A DNA stretch of 64,000 nt from Juglans regia (lineage: Eukaryota; Streptophyta; Magnoliopsida; Fagales; Juglandaceae). Below the pieces are notes generated by a model. It made no database searches and was not told where the DNA came from. It saw nothing but the letters and a program-made list of their open reading frames with translations. Below are positions 9,749 to 21,240 of the stretch, piece after piece (position 1 is the stretch's first letter; every line of letters starts with the position of its first letter). The stretch spans positions 23,950,558-24,014,557 of the forward strand of contig NC_049916.1 in assembly GCF_001411555.2 (NCBI RefSeq), in the 5' to 3' direction. Made by a program: the position numbers and the translations under genes.

Positions 9749-12700
9749 GCCGATTAGGGATTAGAGATGGGACCGGGGTGTACAGCGAGGCCATGTGAAG
9801 GGCTAATCATATATGTTTGTTTGAGGAGGTGTGAGTGGCTCATGGGTAGGGCTCAGGGTCGCGTCAGCCTGGCATCCAACCAAAGCCACGCCTACAACGG
9901 TTATCTGTTGTCCCTATCCTGATACATGTGTGCCACGCCTACAACGGTTATCTGTTGTCCCTATCTTCATTTATATTTATAATTCATCTCAATTCATCTT
10001 ATTATTATTTATTATTATTCAATAATTTTAACTCATAAATCTCATTATTATTCACAATCTATCTCAACTCATTTCAACTCCCAATTACTTTTCTTCACTT
10101 TTGAGATTCCAGACTCTAGGTTCCTAACACGAGCCTTTGTTAAGGTTAACTTTAAGAAAGTAGAGCTGCATGTGGGCTTTCTTTTAAATCCCTTCCCATT
10201 TGGAGAAAACTTATGACATGTGATCCTAGCCAAAACATTAAGAATATACATTGTTGGTTTGTTTAAGAAACCCAAAAAAAAAAAAAAAGAAACCCAATAA
10301 CGCTATACTTGATAAACTTATAAAATGAATATATTTCTTGAGAGAATATCTAAGTTTTCAAGAGTATACTTCAACTGATAAAATGGATTGATCATGCTGT
10401 TGAAGAGAGTGGCAATATTGAGACACTCCTATAGAATAGAAATGTTGTTAAAGGGACGAGCAAAAAAAAAAAAATCTTCCTCTCCTTGTTTTGAGGCACT
10501 TCCTGCTGGATCCCATGAATGAGAAAGGAAAAATTAAAGTGAAAAATAAAAATAAGAGTTTACATGTTAAAGAGTCAATTAGAATAACCTGATGAACATT
10601 GTAAATATATTGTAATAAAATGAGCAGAACCAAATCTTGTATAAACCATATGAAGTAACAAATATTGCTCGTATTAGATGTACTTCATCTCAAAAAATGA
10701 CCAAAAAGGCTCCAAAAAAAATCCCTCACTTAAATCCCTCACTCGTACAGAACCCCTCCCTGGAAAAAAAAAAAATTTGTTTCTTCTCTTCTCTTCTCTA
10801 TGGGTAGCCAACCTCATTCAGCATCTCTCACTCAACATAATTCCGTTGATAAGCATCAAATAAATTCAGAAAAGTACATCAATGTGATACAAATTTAACA
10901 TTCACAAAAACTAAACAGGAAGTGCCTCAAAACCAGAAGAAGCCAATAGTACTAGAATAAAAAAAATCTTCCTGCAAACAAAACAAAGAAACCGATAGTA
11001 CCAGAAACCCAATTTTCCAAGAAATTAAAATCTTCCTGCAAATACTGGTAAGGAAATTGGAACATCCAACTACTGTTTTAAAACTGTCATTCCAAAAAAA
11101 TTGCCTTCCCAAGCTCTAGTGGGTAAAATGCAGTCAATAAAAGAAAATCCAACTCAATAAAAGAATAAATTCCACATCAAAGTAGAGTGTAAATAGAAAC
11201 CTGATGAGCATCGAAACAGAGTGTTCATCAAAATCCATGTAAAACAAAACACACGGCAAAATCAAAATCGCAAAACAGTTTGTAAAAATACCAAATTGAG
11301 ATTTTCTTATGACAGATTTATGACAGATTTGTGGAGGAATATGCAACATTCTGGATGACGATTCACTGGCAAGGAAAGGGGTTCAACAAATGAATGGTCC
11401 TTGTAAAGTAAAACACACAGGTGATTCAATCACTCGGGGAAGAGGAAATGAGATAAAATAGAAAGAGAAGAGGGAGATGAAAGCCTACAAAGAGAAGAAG
11501 GAGAGAGGAGTGGGAAAGAGATATTACCGTTTGGGCTGGAAGACGAGGCGTGGACGATCGAAGCAATAATAGGTCTCTATCTCTTGTGTTTTGCACGTTT
11601 CAGGATGAATAAAAGGAAAACGAGGGAAATGGGACAAAGAAAGATAAAGAATGAGTGAAAGAGATGGGAGGTAGATGAAATAATAAAATATACATTTTAA
11701 AGGTGAACAGTAACTCGCCAAGTTTGGAAAGGAGCTAAGATTTACTGTAGCTCAAATGTTAGTTTTAGACTTTTAGCTAATCTAATGTATAAGCTTTTTG
11801 ACAAATATAATCAAATTATGGACTTACATTACTATTTAACTAGGTCATTGTTAATGCTAGGCATGGATTTAAACCCATGATACGTTCAATAGGCACAAAA
11901 GGGGAGGGGATTAAATCTCAGAAAAATTTAATTGTAAGTGATTATGTGCATTAATATGCGCATTCATTCAATATGATTCGTCAGAAAATAAATTTTATTG
12001 AAAATAATATTAATTTAAATTTAAAATATAAAAATAACAATATTAATAGTAAAATAGTATTCAAATTTGCAAAACTCTTAAATCCCTTCCAATGAGTTTT
12101 GCAAGATACAAGTGTTAGCCCATCATTATTCGTCCAGGAGTTGGTGGACCATCATTATTCGTCAGTGTTAACCCATGATTTTGTAAATGTGTTTACCATC
12201 TGTCCACATCCACATAAATTCATAATGTCCCTCAAAACGGCAAAGATCTTTCAACCGTTGAGAGAAATGGGATGAGAGAGAACGGACCGGTGAGCTTTTA
12301 AGTTTTGAACGGCCAACGGTAATATGTTTCTGTGGCCAGGAGCGAATGTGGTCCCCCTTGCGGGCACTCTTAACTGCTGGGCCCAAGCGGGCTTTACGCG
12401 TTTCATAAAAGGGACCCCGTCGTTTTTCAATTTAATGATGCTTTTAGTTTTAGCACCCATGCGTAAGCATAACCTACCAGTCCGTTTGGGCCCAAGAGGG
12501 CCCATACTTCTTTTGGAAAAAAAGTACATACTTCTTTTGGTATATATTTTTAAAGAAATGATTTGTACCACAGTTCATTTAAAACAATAGATCATACCAA
12601 AACAAAGTATAAAACAAAAAAAAAAAAAAAAATTACTTTTTTTAATGAAGTCCTCTTTTATTTCAAAGAATTTGTGCAAGACTTACACAACTTAGACTTG

Positions 12701-13300
12701 TATCTAACATTACTCATATTTTCATCTCCTTCGCTACAAACTTTGTTTGGAAACTGGAAAGGGGAAAACTCTAGCAAAATTATTAATTACGCAATAAAAA
12801 AATAGATTTATTATCTTTTTATTAAAAAAGAAGCTCTTATAATAAATAAGATAGGGATAAATTCACAAGAAAGAAAGACAATGATTAAAAAGTGTGTTGA
12901 GTTTGTTCGAATTGCAAGCTTGTTTATCTCTAAATGGAAGAGAGCACAGTTCACATGTGAGTGAGTTTTAATTTTTCACAATTATGGAACATAAGTAGAC
13001 AGCTCATATGAGAAGGTTTGTGCATATAAAAACGCAGCATCATTGTGCACCACCATGTTCTTGCTGCATTGGCATGTACTAGTTCTTAAGAGTTTAGTAT
13101 CTGTCTTGGTACCACAACATACTAAACAGGCTATCACTTTTATATATCATTATGTTCATGAACATACTGATTCAGGTCTGCAACAAGTAGTTCCATGGAT
13201 ACCATTTCTAAAGAGATTGGAAAGCCTATTTCATCTTACAGGTTCAGTTCTAAATATAATTAGACTAAACAGATTACTATCTTAACGGAATTATGTCGAC
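9749..13300. other. Intergenic, no gene recognised
   Basis: Several short frames on both strands show no known domain and look random. A 34-bp exact direct repeat (9885-9918 and 9932-9965) lies at the left, followed by a segment resembling the GATGAGAT MITEs. Poly-A/T tracts occur near 10.27, 10.46, 10.76 and 12.61 kb. A GC-richer stretch (about 12.30-12.50 kb) stands out but has no coding signature. Confidence 0.4.
9885..9965. repeat. 34-bp direct repeat, two exact copies
   Basis: The segment starting GCCACGCCTACAACGGTTAT occurs at 9885-9918 and again at 9932-9965, period 47 bp. It looks like a recent local duplication. Confidence 0.85.
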
Positions 13301-13548
13301 GAGGAAAGCAAAACGATTGGATACAAGGAGATTTTATTCATATGATGTTTACAGCAGTCTACAGCAAAGGTTAGGTTAGCTACAACAACGAAAGCTCTCT
13401 TCTTTCTACCCTCTTTATTATACCTCTATGGTTATAAAGGTCACACTGGAAACCATCAAAAGGATTTTAACCATCAAGAATAGTAACGCCAGGAATGGAA
13501 ATTAAGATGGACATCACAATATCTGATCAAGGATGGAGATCCCAAGGT
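13301..13548 (-). other. 3' UTR region of the HGSNAT-like gene
   Basis: Follows the TAA stop on the minus strand. AT-rich, no open frame of note. Its exact end is not visible. Confidence 0.35.
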
Positions 13549-16500
13549 TTAGCCGATAGAGAGGAACTGGATGCCTGTGTGCACAACACGCGATATGATC
13601 CAGTGAACCTGTAAACGAAGACAAATGCAGCAACAAAAGCATGGTATTACTGGTTTTTGGACTTTAATGAGTACAATGGGCTTTCAAGTAAGAAGTTTCT
13701 GCCTAGTTTAAATACTCACAATATTATTATCAGGAACAGTCCAGTAGAATCCTTGAATTGCAATGATAGCTAAGTTAGAAGCTATGAGGACAAAGATACT
13801 CAAAGAATGCTTTCCCATCCACTCCAACACACATGTCAACCGTCTGTAACCATAAACATCTACCTGCAGAACAGTTTGTAATGTTAGGTTTCTTAGGTTC
13901 TTCTAAAATCCTTAATAGCTTAGGAAGGTAACTCATGGACTGGTTAAATCTATACTGACAAGAACCAAATTTATGTTGCAGGAATGATGGAATAATTCAG
14001 ATTTTGCATATTCAAAAGAGTATTGTTCGAGATAAAATCAGAAGCTGTGAAAGTAAATGACAGAGTCATTAACCTCTGATCTCTTGGCTTAAGCCTTCTT
14101 CACAGAAGTTTAAAACCTTGATTTTGGGCGTAATATCCAGGAAGTGGGATGGTCGGTGAAGATCAGGAAGTTAGTTCCAAACCTTAGATGTGGAAGTCAG
14201 TGAATTTTACAGCTAATACCGTCAAGTTTCTCTCCCAAGGAAGGAAAATTCAGAAGGAAGTTCAACATCAAAATTATGTCCACATATGGTCACCCTTCAA
14301 AGAGCAAGGATTGACCCCAAAACTTACCAATAAATATAAAGCACAAAATGTGATCCCCGCAGATGCAGAAGTAATCAGCATATAACTGACCGTATACAGA
14401 GATTTATTTAGAGGGATGCCTGACACAAAAAGAAAAAGAAAAGGATTTTCAGTATCATGGTATATCCAAGAATACCTAAAATTAAAACCCAACATATAGA
14501 ATTGCTAGAAGAATCATATTCGTTGTCACAATGATTAGGTTGCATGAATTGATCTCAGCCTAGTAACTGCATGGGATACTGGCCGGAATTAAAGCTAAGA
14601 TTATTACACATTGAAGTGCCTACCAGTGAAGGCAAGGAGAAGTCCAAGGACAAACATAGAAGTTGAAAACAAGGACCAGTTCTTTAGGCGCCCCTTGTGG
14701 TCCTGAAAAATAATTGTATATTATCATATTTAGTCAACAGCCATAGACCAAAAAAACTCAAAACTACTTAGATTTGATCAACCTGCAAACAAGAAAGCGA
14801 AAAGTTGGTTAACAATACTCTTTTGTGATATCCAAGGTTGAGATGTATAGGATAATGTTGTAATATTTAACCTCAACAGTTTCATGATCTTTTAGGTTAT
14901 AATGAGTTCCACCACTAAATATGAGTTCAAGATCCCACTATTAAATGGCTGTCAAGTGTGCACAAATATATCACCTGTAGGTTAGCAAGAACGTGTCCAT
15001 ATTGAAGTCCAAAAATGCAAGTCACAGCTGCTGTTAAGGAGCTGCCAACATGTAACATTCATGAATTAATATCTAACGAAAGCTGGATGAAGAGAAGAGC
15101 AATTATAAATGCAAAATAGAAACTTGCCATTATAAAAGGCATGCAACTAATTTTGTGCCGTGAACCAAATCTGTTTTCACTTTTCACTGATTCAGATTTG
15201 TGTTTTTGAATTGGATTGCGAGTTGAAGAAAGTGTGGTTAATATTAGTAAGAATAAGAAAATATAGAGGAATCATATTAATTACCTATGTTCAATCAAGA
15301 GTGAGAAATTAAAAATGTGTTGGTCATAGAATGAGGGTATGTTACATCAAGCAAATGCTGCTAATTTACTTTTGTTTTTTTAGGGAGAAAACTCAGGAGT
15401 CATCTGGGATGGCTGGGCCAAAGAATGAATGTGGAAGTAATGACAACGGATGATATTTATATCATGTAATCTAAGCATGATAAGAAGACCTCTTCTTCCA
15501 CAGCTCCCTTTCAACTGATTTTATCCACTAGACTATCTTGAGCCAATGGATCACTCAAACAATTTGTTCTTTAAACTTGAGCCTTCATCTGGGTCCATTT
15601 ATTTCGTCATATATTCTGAGTGGAGTATTCTTTAAGTTTTTGAAATAAGCCCATTGAATTCTCCACTAAAATGTCCAACTCTTCCTTCATTTCATTCCAA
15701 CTACCTTTTGTACCAATAAAAAACAGAACTTCTGTTAGTTATGATGTGAGACAGCACAGACTAACGATGGAAAGAATAATAATCTGCTTAACAGGAACCC
15801 AGATGAATCGAGATGGTTTTGTATGAACTTGAAGTGAGCCAAACAAAACGTGGAAGGAACCTTGTGAATGAAGTATGGCAACGAAGAAGAATTAGTAGGC
15901 CACCTTAAGATACCTTCAGGATCAAAAGGAGCATGACACCATGGAGGTGAACTCTTTGAAACTTGACCATTGGCAGATATTTTGCACTCCTGTAAATTGG
16001 AACTGTCACTCATTGATGTGCTGCATGGTATAGACAAGCACCAAAATGATAAGTAACTTTATCTTACAAATACCTTCAAGTTTCTGTAAACAGGTTTCTT
16101 ATATAGATGGTCAATCCCTAGAATATAACGGTCGATCATTCCAGCAGAATTACAGGCAGGTCCAAGATCACCTCTCACAGCACATTTTACCTACAACGAA
16201 TAAACCAGAATGTGTCCATGAATTGGGTAAATCAAGTAACGAACTTTTAACAAGAACTTGTACTTATATAATAACTGGGCAGGAATTGAACTACTACATA
16301 TTAACTACTTGGCTTATTGGCTGAACTAAATATAAGAAAACAAGTGCATGCACGCACGTGCACAGATTCCTGACATGAATTGAATCCCTAAGCACTAAAC
16401 CACACCTTTATACAGGTGTAGCAATATCATAAAGCAGGATAAGGAAATTGAACCGTGTACAGGAAGAATGTAGAATAATGAAAGGAAATGTGCCAACTAC

Positions 16501-19500
16501 TGAGTGTGCCCTCACCATGTAAACATTGCTATCATTTGATGGTGGCAAAGAAGAGTCTGAGGAAGGTACTGTGAATTGCCAGTTTGGAACGTATAGACCA
16601 TATGATAGCAGCAAGTATACAGCTGACAGTGAAAACGCAATACACCTACATTTAAGAAATATAATTCTGTGCCCATAGATATCAGACCAAATGAGGAAAT
16701 AATATTTCAGTAACCAGATAAAAATCAAAGGAGTTAAATATGTGATAAATCTAGATATTTTAACACTGGATTACCAAATTGGGTAATTCAGTTTTTTGGA
16801 GTAAGGGTTACAGTTGGAATACTGGGTTACAGTTGGAATACTTCTCCCTTTGTACAAGTAATGTAAAGCCATGCTGTAAATGGAAACTTGGATTTAATAT
16901 CATGTTAATGACTCTGATATAGTTTTCTTTGTTTAAACCACTAATGAAGTCAGCTATCTCCTACATGTATATTCATCATTTGTTTTTCCTATAAATTTTG
17001 GGAGAACGATCCAGTGAGCTTATCAACCAATAAAAGAATCATTGTCCAGGTACTTTAAGTGGATCCTGCGAAGGCCAAGGGTAACTTGGATACAATCCTA
17101 CCCTTCCTTATTTTTGCATGAAGGAATCCTTCTCAAGACTCAAAATACCCAGACTTGTGCTTGGCAGGTAGCCCGATACTTCTAAAATTTGCACCATACA
17201 ATGGTCCCTCCATCAACGTATAAAAGGATGGGCGGAAAAAACATAATCTAGGCAGGTATCAAGAAATAGAACTGATTGTTGAACACTGAAAACTGGGGAT
17301 TATCAAATATAATGTGTTAGTAACCCTTCAAACTTGTAATATATAACAAAATCCCTGAAATTAAGACCTTACCAGTGCCAGTAGTAACCCTTGAAAAAAC
17401 CTTCTTCCCTCCATGTTCTAAATGTAAGCCAGATCTCACATAAAGCCGCAACAATATATCCAATAGATATCCTCTGGTGTAAATGGTGGCGAGTTTAGAA
17501 CAAGGGAATGAAATAAAGAGATGATTTCATGAAACTAATTCTACTGCCAATCACTCTGCCTAAGCAGCAGCCATTAAGCTAGGGGCTTATGTGGCCTACC
17601 CAAGTGATGGGTCACTTGTCCTTGTAAAAAGCCAAAAGTAAACATTAGTTGTTAATTTGCAAGTAAAAACTTTTGAGAATTAACCACTTTCTTTAATTTG
17701 GAATGATCAAATGCTACACATGACAATGGTCCTCTTCCAAACATTTTGGCACGAAAAGAGGATAAAAAGATTGAATCGTACTATACCACACCTGCAAAAT
17801 GCCCATCCACCTTATTTTTTCGACGTCAACGCCAAATGTCAAGGAATTTACTCCATGCAAATAACCACCTGAAATGAAGTGACTCTTACACCCAAAAATA
17901 AGGAAATGACAAAAGTAGTTTACATCTATAATGACATCATATAATCATGGGGTTGCTACTCTGCTCTCCCAAACGAACCACTCAAAGTTACTGTTAGTGC
18001 ATTTGTGTGTGTGTGTTTTCTTTTTTAAAAGAAAACACACAAATGTACTAGTATTAACTTTAAGCAGTACATTTAGGAAGTCAACATAGCATTTTCCTAT
18101 AATCAATAGAACAAGAACAAAAGCATGACACAATTCCAACCATATGCACACCAGCCAAAGGACCGTTGAGATAGAGAAGGATATAAACCCGTCATTGCGA
18201 TTCAATTCACTATTCAAGTCACTAACGATGTTTAAACCCCTGTAGTAGGTTCTTTAGCCTTCGCTTTCCAGAACTAGTATGCTCTAAAGGGTCTTGGTGC
18301 TCTAAAGTGTCTTGGTGCCCAAAAGGGCTTAAAATACACTACTTGGCTCAAGTCGTACAGGATTTGATCTTGGTGGAATGCTCCTTCCAAGTTGAAGGTT
18401 CGAATTTTCTTGATTGCAAATAATTGAGGGCCATCAAACTGGGAGAACTTTCCCTTGAATTATCCGAAGTTTGTGGAAAACTCCTTATAAAGGGCCTGTG
18501 CACTCTGTAGTCAGGACTTTGTTTTCAGACACTAGGTGTCAAAAAAAAAGAACCACAATTTACCGATAAAAAAATCTGTTAGTTCAACCCTCCTCCCCTC
18601 CAAAAAGGTCGTCTTTAGGACTCAGGACACCCCATTAATAATGCAAGTTTACGTAAGCACAATATGTGAGCGAAATTGTTTACTCTGGAAATTACCAAGA
18701 AACTTTACCTTGAAGAACAACACCCAGAAGAAAAAGCTTCACTGCCCTACCCACTGCCTTCCCTGTAGCCTCTACTCTGTTGGGTACTTTCTGAAATTGC
18801 AAATGGAAAACAAACTATGATTAAACAGAATGAATAGAAAAGAAAATTCACTTTATTGGTAGGAAATTCTATCAATACCTTGTACACAAGAGCAGGAGAA
18901 ACCCCAGCAACGAATAGAAAGAAAGGCATCACAAAATCAGCCAAATGAATCCCATCCCACGGGGAATGAGAAATTATTGGAAAAATCGACCCGGCATAAT
19001 CAACTAGCATCATGAGCTGGAAAAAAAGTAAGCAAAGTAGCATTCACTAATCACTGAACAAATCACAAATTTAAACACGATTGCTTATGCTATCCACTCC
19101 AAAAAATCCATTATTGCCATGGCTCTATTTCACGTTCTGATCCAATAAATTAAGAACTTTATAACGTAAATTAAAGGAAATTCCATTTTGTTCATATTTC
19201 TAGTTGCTTAAATTACTCAAAAGGCTTTAGCTGAGCCCGAGTATATTTCGTTTCTGACTCCCGAGATCCTTGTGAAGCATCTATAATTTTAAATGTATAA
19301 AAATAAATAAATAACTGATTAATCCCTTCCCCAGCATTTTCTCAAGAAGAAAACAGAGGCTTGCATATTCAGCCAAAATGGCGTTGACCACTAAAGAAAA
19401 AACACGTCAACTGAAGCAAAACAGAGAAAGAAACAATTTTACTCGAACGTAAACTTCAAAAATAACGAAGCGAGTGAGAAAATCAGAACTTTTTTCAAAC

Positions 19501-19638
19501 AAAAAATGTTAGCAAAAATTTGATGCAGCTCACGAAGACACAGAGGCCGCGAAAGACATCGAGGGAGGCGATACGTGTGGTTCTCCTGTCGGTATGGGGT
19601 TGCTGTTCGAAGTCCGGTACCGGCTCGTAATCGCCCAT
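13549..19638 (-). CDS. HGSNAT-like (DUF1624/DUF5009) multi-pass membrane protein
   Basis: Thirteen exons assemble in continuous phase on the minus strand: 19638-19534, 19016-18879, 18790-18709, 17868-17792, 17473-17373, 16645-16516, 16190-16074, 15989-15904, 15041-14975, 14702-14624, 14419-14328, 13863-13720 and 13608-13549. The sum is 1278 nt, 425 aa. The family resembles heparan-alpha-glucosaminide N-acetyltransferase, the lysosomal enzyme that uses acetyl-CoA to acetylate glucosamine ends. Plants lack heparan sulfate, so the plant substrate is unknown. Signature pieces are ASLDVFRG (residues 24-31), DGIHLADFVMPFFLFVAG (56-73), EKIRWMGILQRISIGYIVAAL, CNSAGMIDRYILG, WCHAPFDPEGIL, a YGLYVPNW block and a final ECVxxMGKHS-like segment (VLEWMGKHSLSIFVL). 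About ten hydrophobic helices are expected. The first ATG before ASLDVFRG was taken as start. No breaks seen. Confidence 0.93.
17982..18063. repeat. Long foldback (inverted repeat) in intron 3 of the HGSNAT-like gene
   Basis: The arms CATTTGTGTG...TTTTCTTTT (18000-18024) and AAAAGAAAACACACAAATG (18027-18045) are perfect complements apart from six extra GT bases in the left arm. The pairing continues imperfectly outward (about 17982-17999 with 18046-18063). This may be a tiny foldback MITE; a small-RNA hairpin is possible but unsupported. Confidence 0.75.
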
Positions 19639-19966
19639 TTACCGGGATGGATCGCCGAAAGTTTGGTTGCTCTGACCGACCCGTGAGAAAGGTAGTTACT
19701 AGTATCGAGTTGATTTCTTGTTCCGCAGAAAGAAGATGGACACACTTCAGACACTCGGTCGAGGGACGCCGAAACTAATTGAATCTCGGAGGGAGGATAT
19801 TTGGCAAGGTGGCAGTAGTTGACTGGCTGGTGCTCATCGACCTACTTTCCAGATGCCCACCAATAACGTCGTATTCGAATATTCGATGAGGACACAATCC
19901 TCTGCATTTACGTTTTTTTGTCTTTGCGCGAATGAAGGGCATCAAATAAAATAATTAATTAAAACG
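19639..19966 (-). promoter_or_regulatory. Upstream region of the HGSNAT-like gene
   Basis: Between the first ATG and the poly(A) end of the LINE. Holds the presumed 5' UTR and promoter. No clear TATA box; the sequence is GC-richer near the gene. Confidence 0.35.
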
Positions 19967-20199
19967 TTTTCTTTTTCTTTTTCTTTTTTTTTTCCTTCGA
20001 AACTGATAAAACTTTCATTATTCAAGGAATCCATAGTACAATAAGAGAGATACAAACTGAAATCTAATTAATATAGTAATTGGGTAGGCCCTTTTCACTG
20101 TAGAAATTTAATAGACATTATGATATTTTCATTCTACGTATATCTCCAAATTCTAAGTTTGAGAATGTCCATTGTGCAATAAATTACGCACATCGATTC

Positions 20200-21240
20200 T
20201 AAGCCAGATAAATATTGACTAATTTCCAGTTTTCAAAGTTGTTAAGCAATGTTCTTAAATCTCTTATCAAGCCTTCTATGATCCAATCTGAGTTTTGGCA
20301 AGGATTTTTCAGGGCTAAAATCATCACTTGGGAGTCACCTTCATAACAATGTTCTTCCGTTCTTTTCCTGCTACAAAATGGATTCCTATGAAAACTGCTA
20401 GTGCCTCTCCACAATTTGAGTTGCAATTCTTGTAAATTCAGTTACACATCCAACAAATTTTCCTGAATGATCCCTACACACTTCATTTGTCGTACTACAT
20501 GACTGTCGAACTGCTATATCAAAAGAAAATGAGGTCCCGTTTGGTTACGTAACTTAGATGAGATGAGATGAGATGAGATATTTTGAATAATAATAAAATT
20601 TTTGAGTTAAGATGAGATGAAATAGTTTGTAAAAAAATATATATGTTTGGATAATAAGATGAGATGAGATAGTTTTTAATTTTTGAGATTTGAAAAAGGT
20701 GTAGGTCCCACTATTGATTAGAGGACCGAAAAGTGCACAGTTCACACACTATTCACTGTCAGTATTCACTGTTCATTACTGCTTATTTAAGTGGATGTTT
20801 TTAAAATTTAGAGATGAAGTATAGTATGTTTGGATAGTAAAAACTAATGTATAGTACAGATGAGATGAAAGCATCTCATCTGTATAGATGAGATGAAAGC
20901 ATCTCATCTGTATTATGTAACCAAATGTGGCCTGAGACCTGACCTTTGGGAGGGAGATTCCACATGAGACTTTCAATATTGTTCTTCATTTCCCAAGCCC
21001 TGCTATGTTCTTGGTAAAGCCTAAGGACCTTTCCCACAAACTGATTTATAGGAATTGATTGAGATCTATGTGTAATTTGATTTCTATAGAACCAAAGACT
21101 ACCCATTGCTAGAATAGCAAAAGTTTGAAAATTTTGGAATTCATGAGGAGGAATATGCAACTTAGTGATTGCTTCCAAAATAGCCAATATCCAATTAGAG
21201 ATATCCTGCCCTACAATGTTCTCAATGTCTAAGGGCCACA
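20200..21240 (-). pseudogene. RNase H and linker region of LINE A, broken
   Basis: The linker (LWFYRNQITHRSQSIP...EMKNNIESLMWN) and RNase H remnants (FDIAVRQS, CRDHSGK) match the right-hand LINE fragment at 26.33-27.1 kb closely by eye. The MITE splits them and later stops follow. It is listed separately because it anchors the empty-site comparison. Confidence 0.75.
20533..20932. mobile_element. Tourist-like (PIF/Harbinger) MITE inserted in LINE A, 400 bp
   Basis: Termini are GGTCCCGTTTGGTTACGTAA (left) and GGCCACATTTGGTTACATAA (right, reverse complement), followed on both sides by GATGAGATG runs. It is flanked by TGA at 20530-20532 and 20933-20935 (TCA on the other strand). The second LINE fragment (about 26672-26690) shows the uninterrupted site with a single TCA, so the boundaries are well supported. 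GG-starting TIRs of the GTTTGGTT type with a 3-bp target duplication fit PIF/Harbinger Tourist elements. Non-coding. Confidence 0.85.

Noticed and set aside
10680..12590. Several 60-106 codon frames on both strands
   Set aside because: Low-complexity, overlapping on opposite strands, no domain and no splice-linked neighbours.
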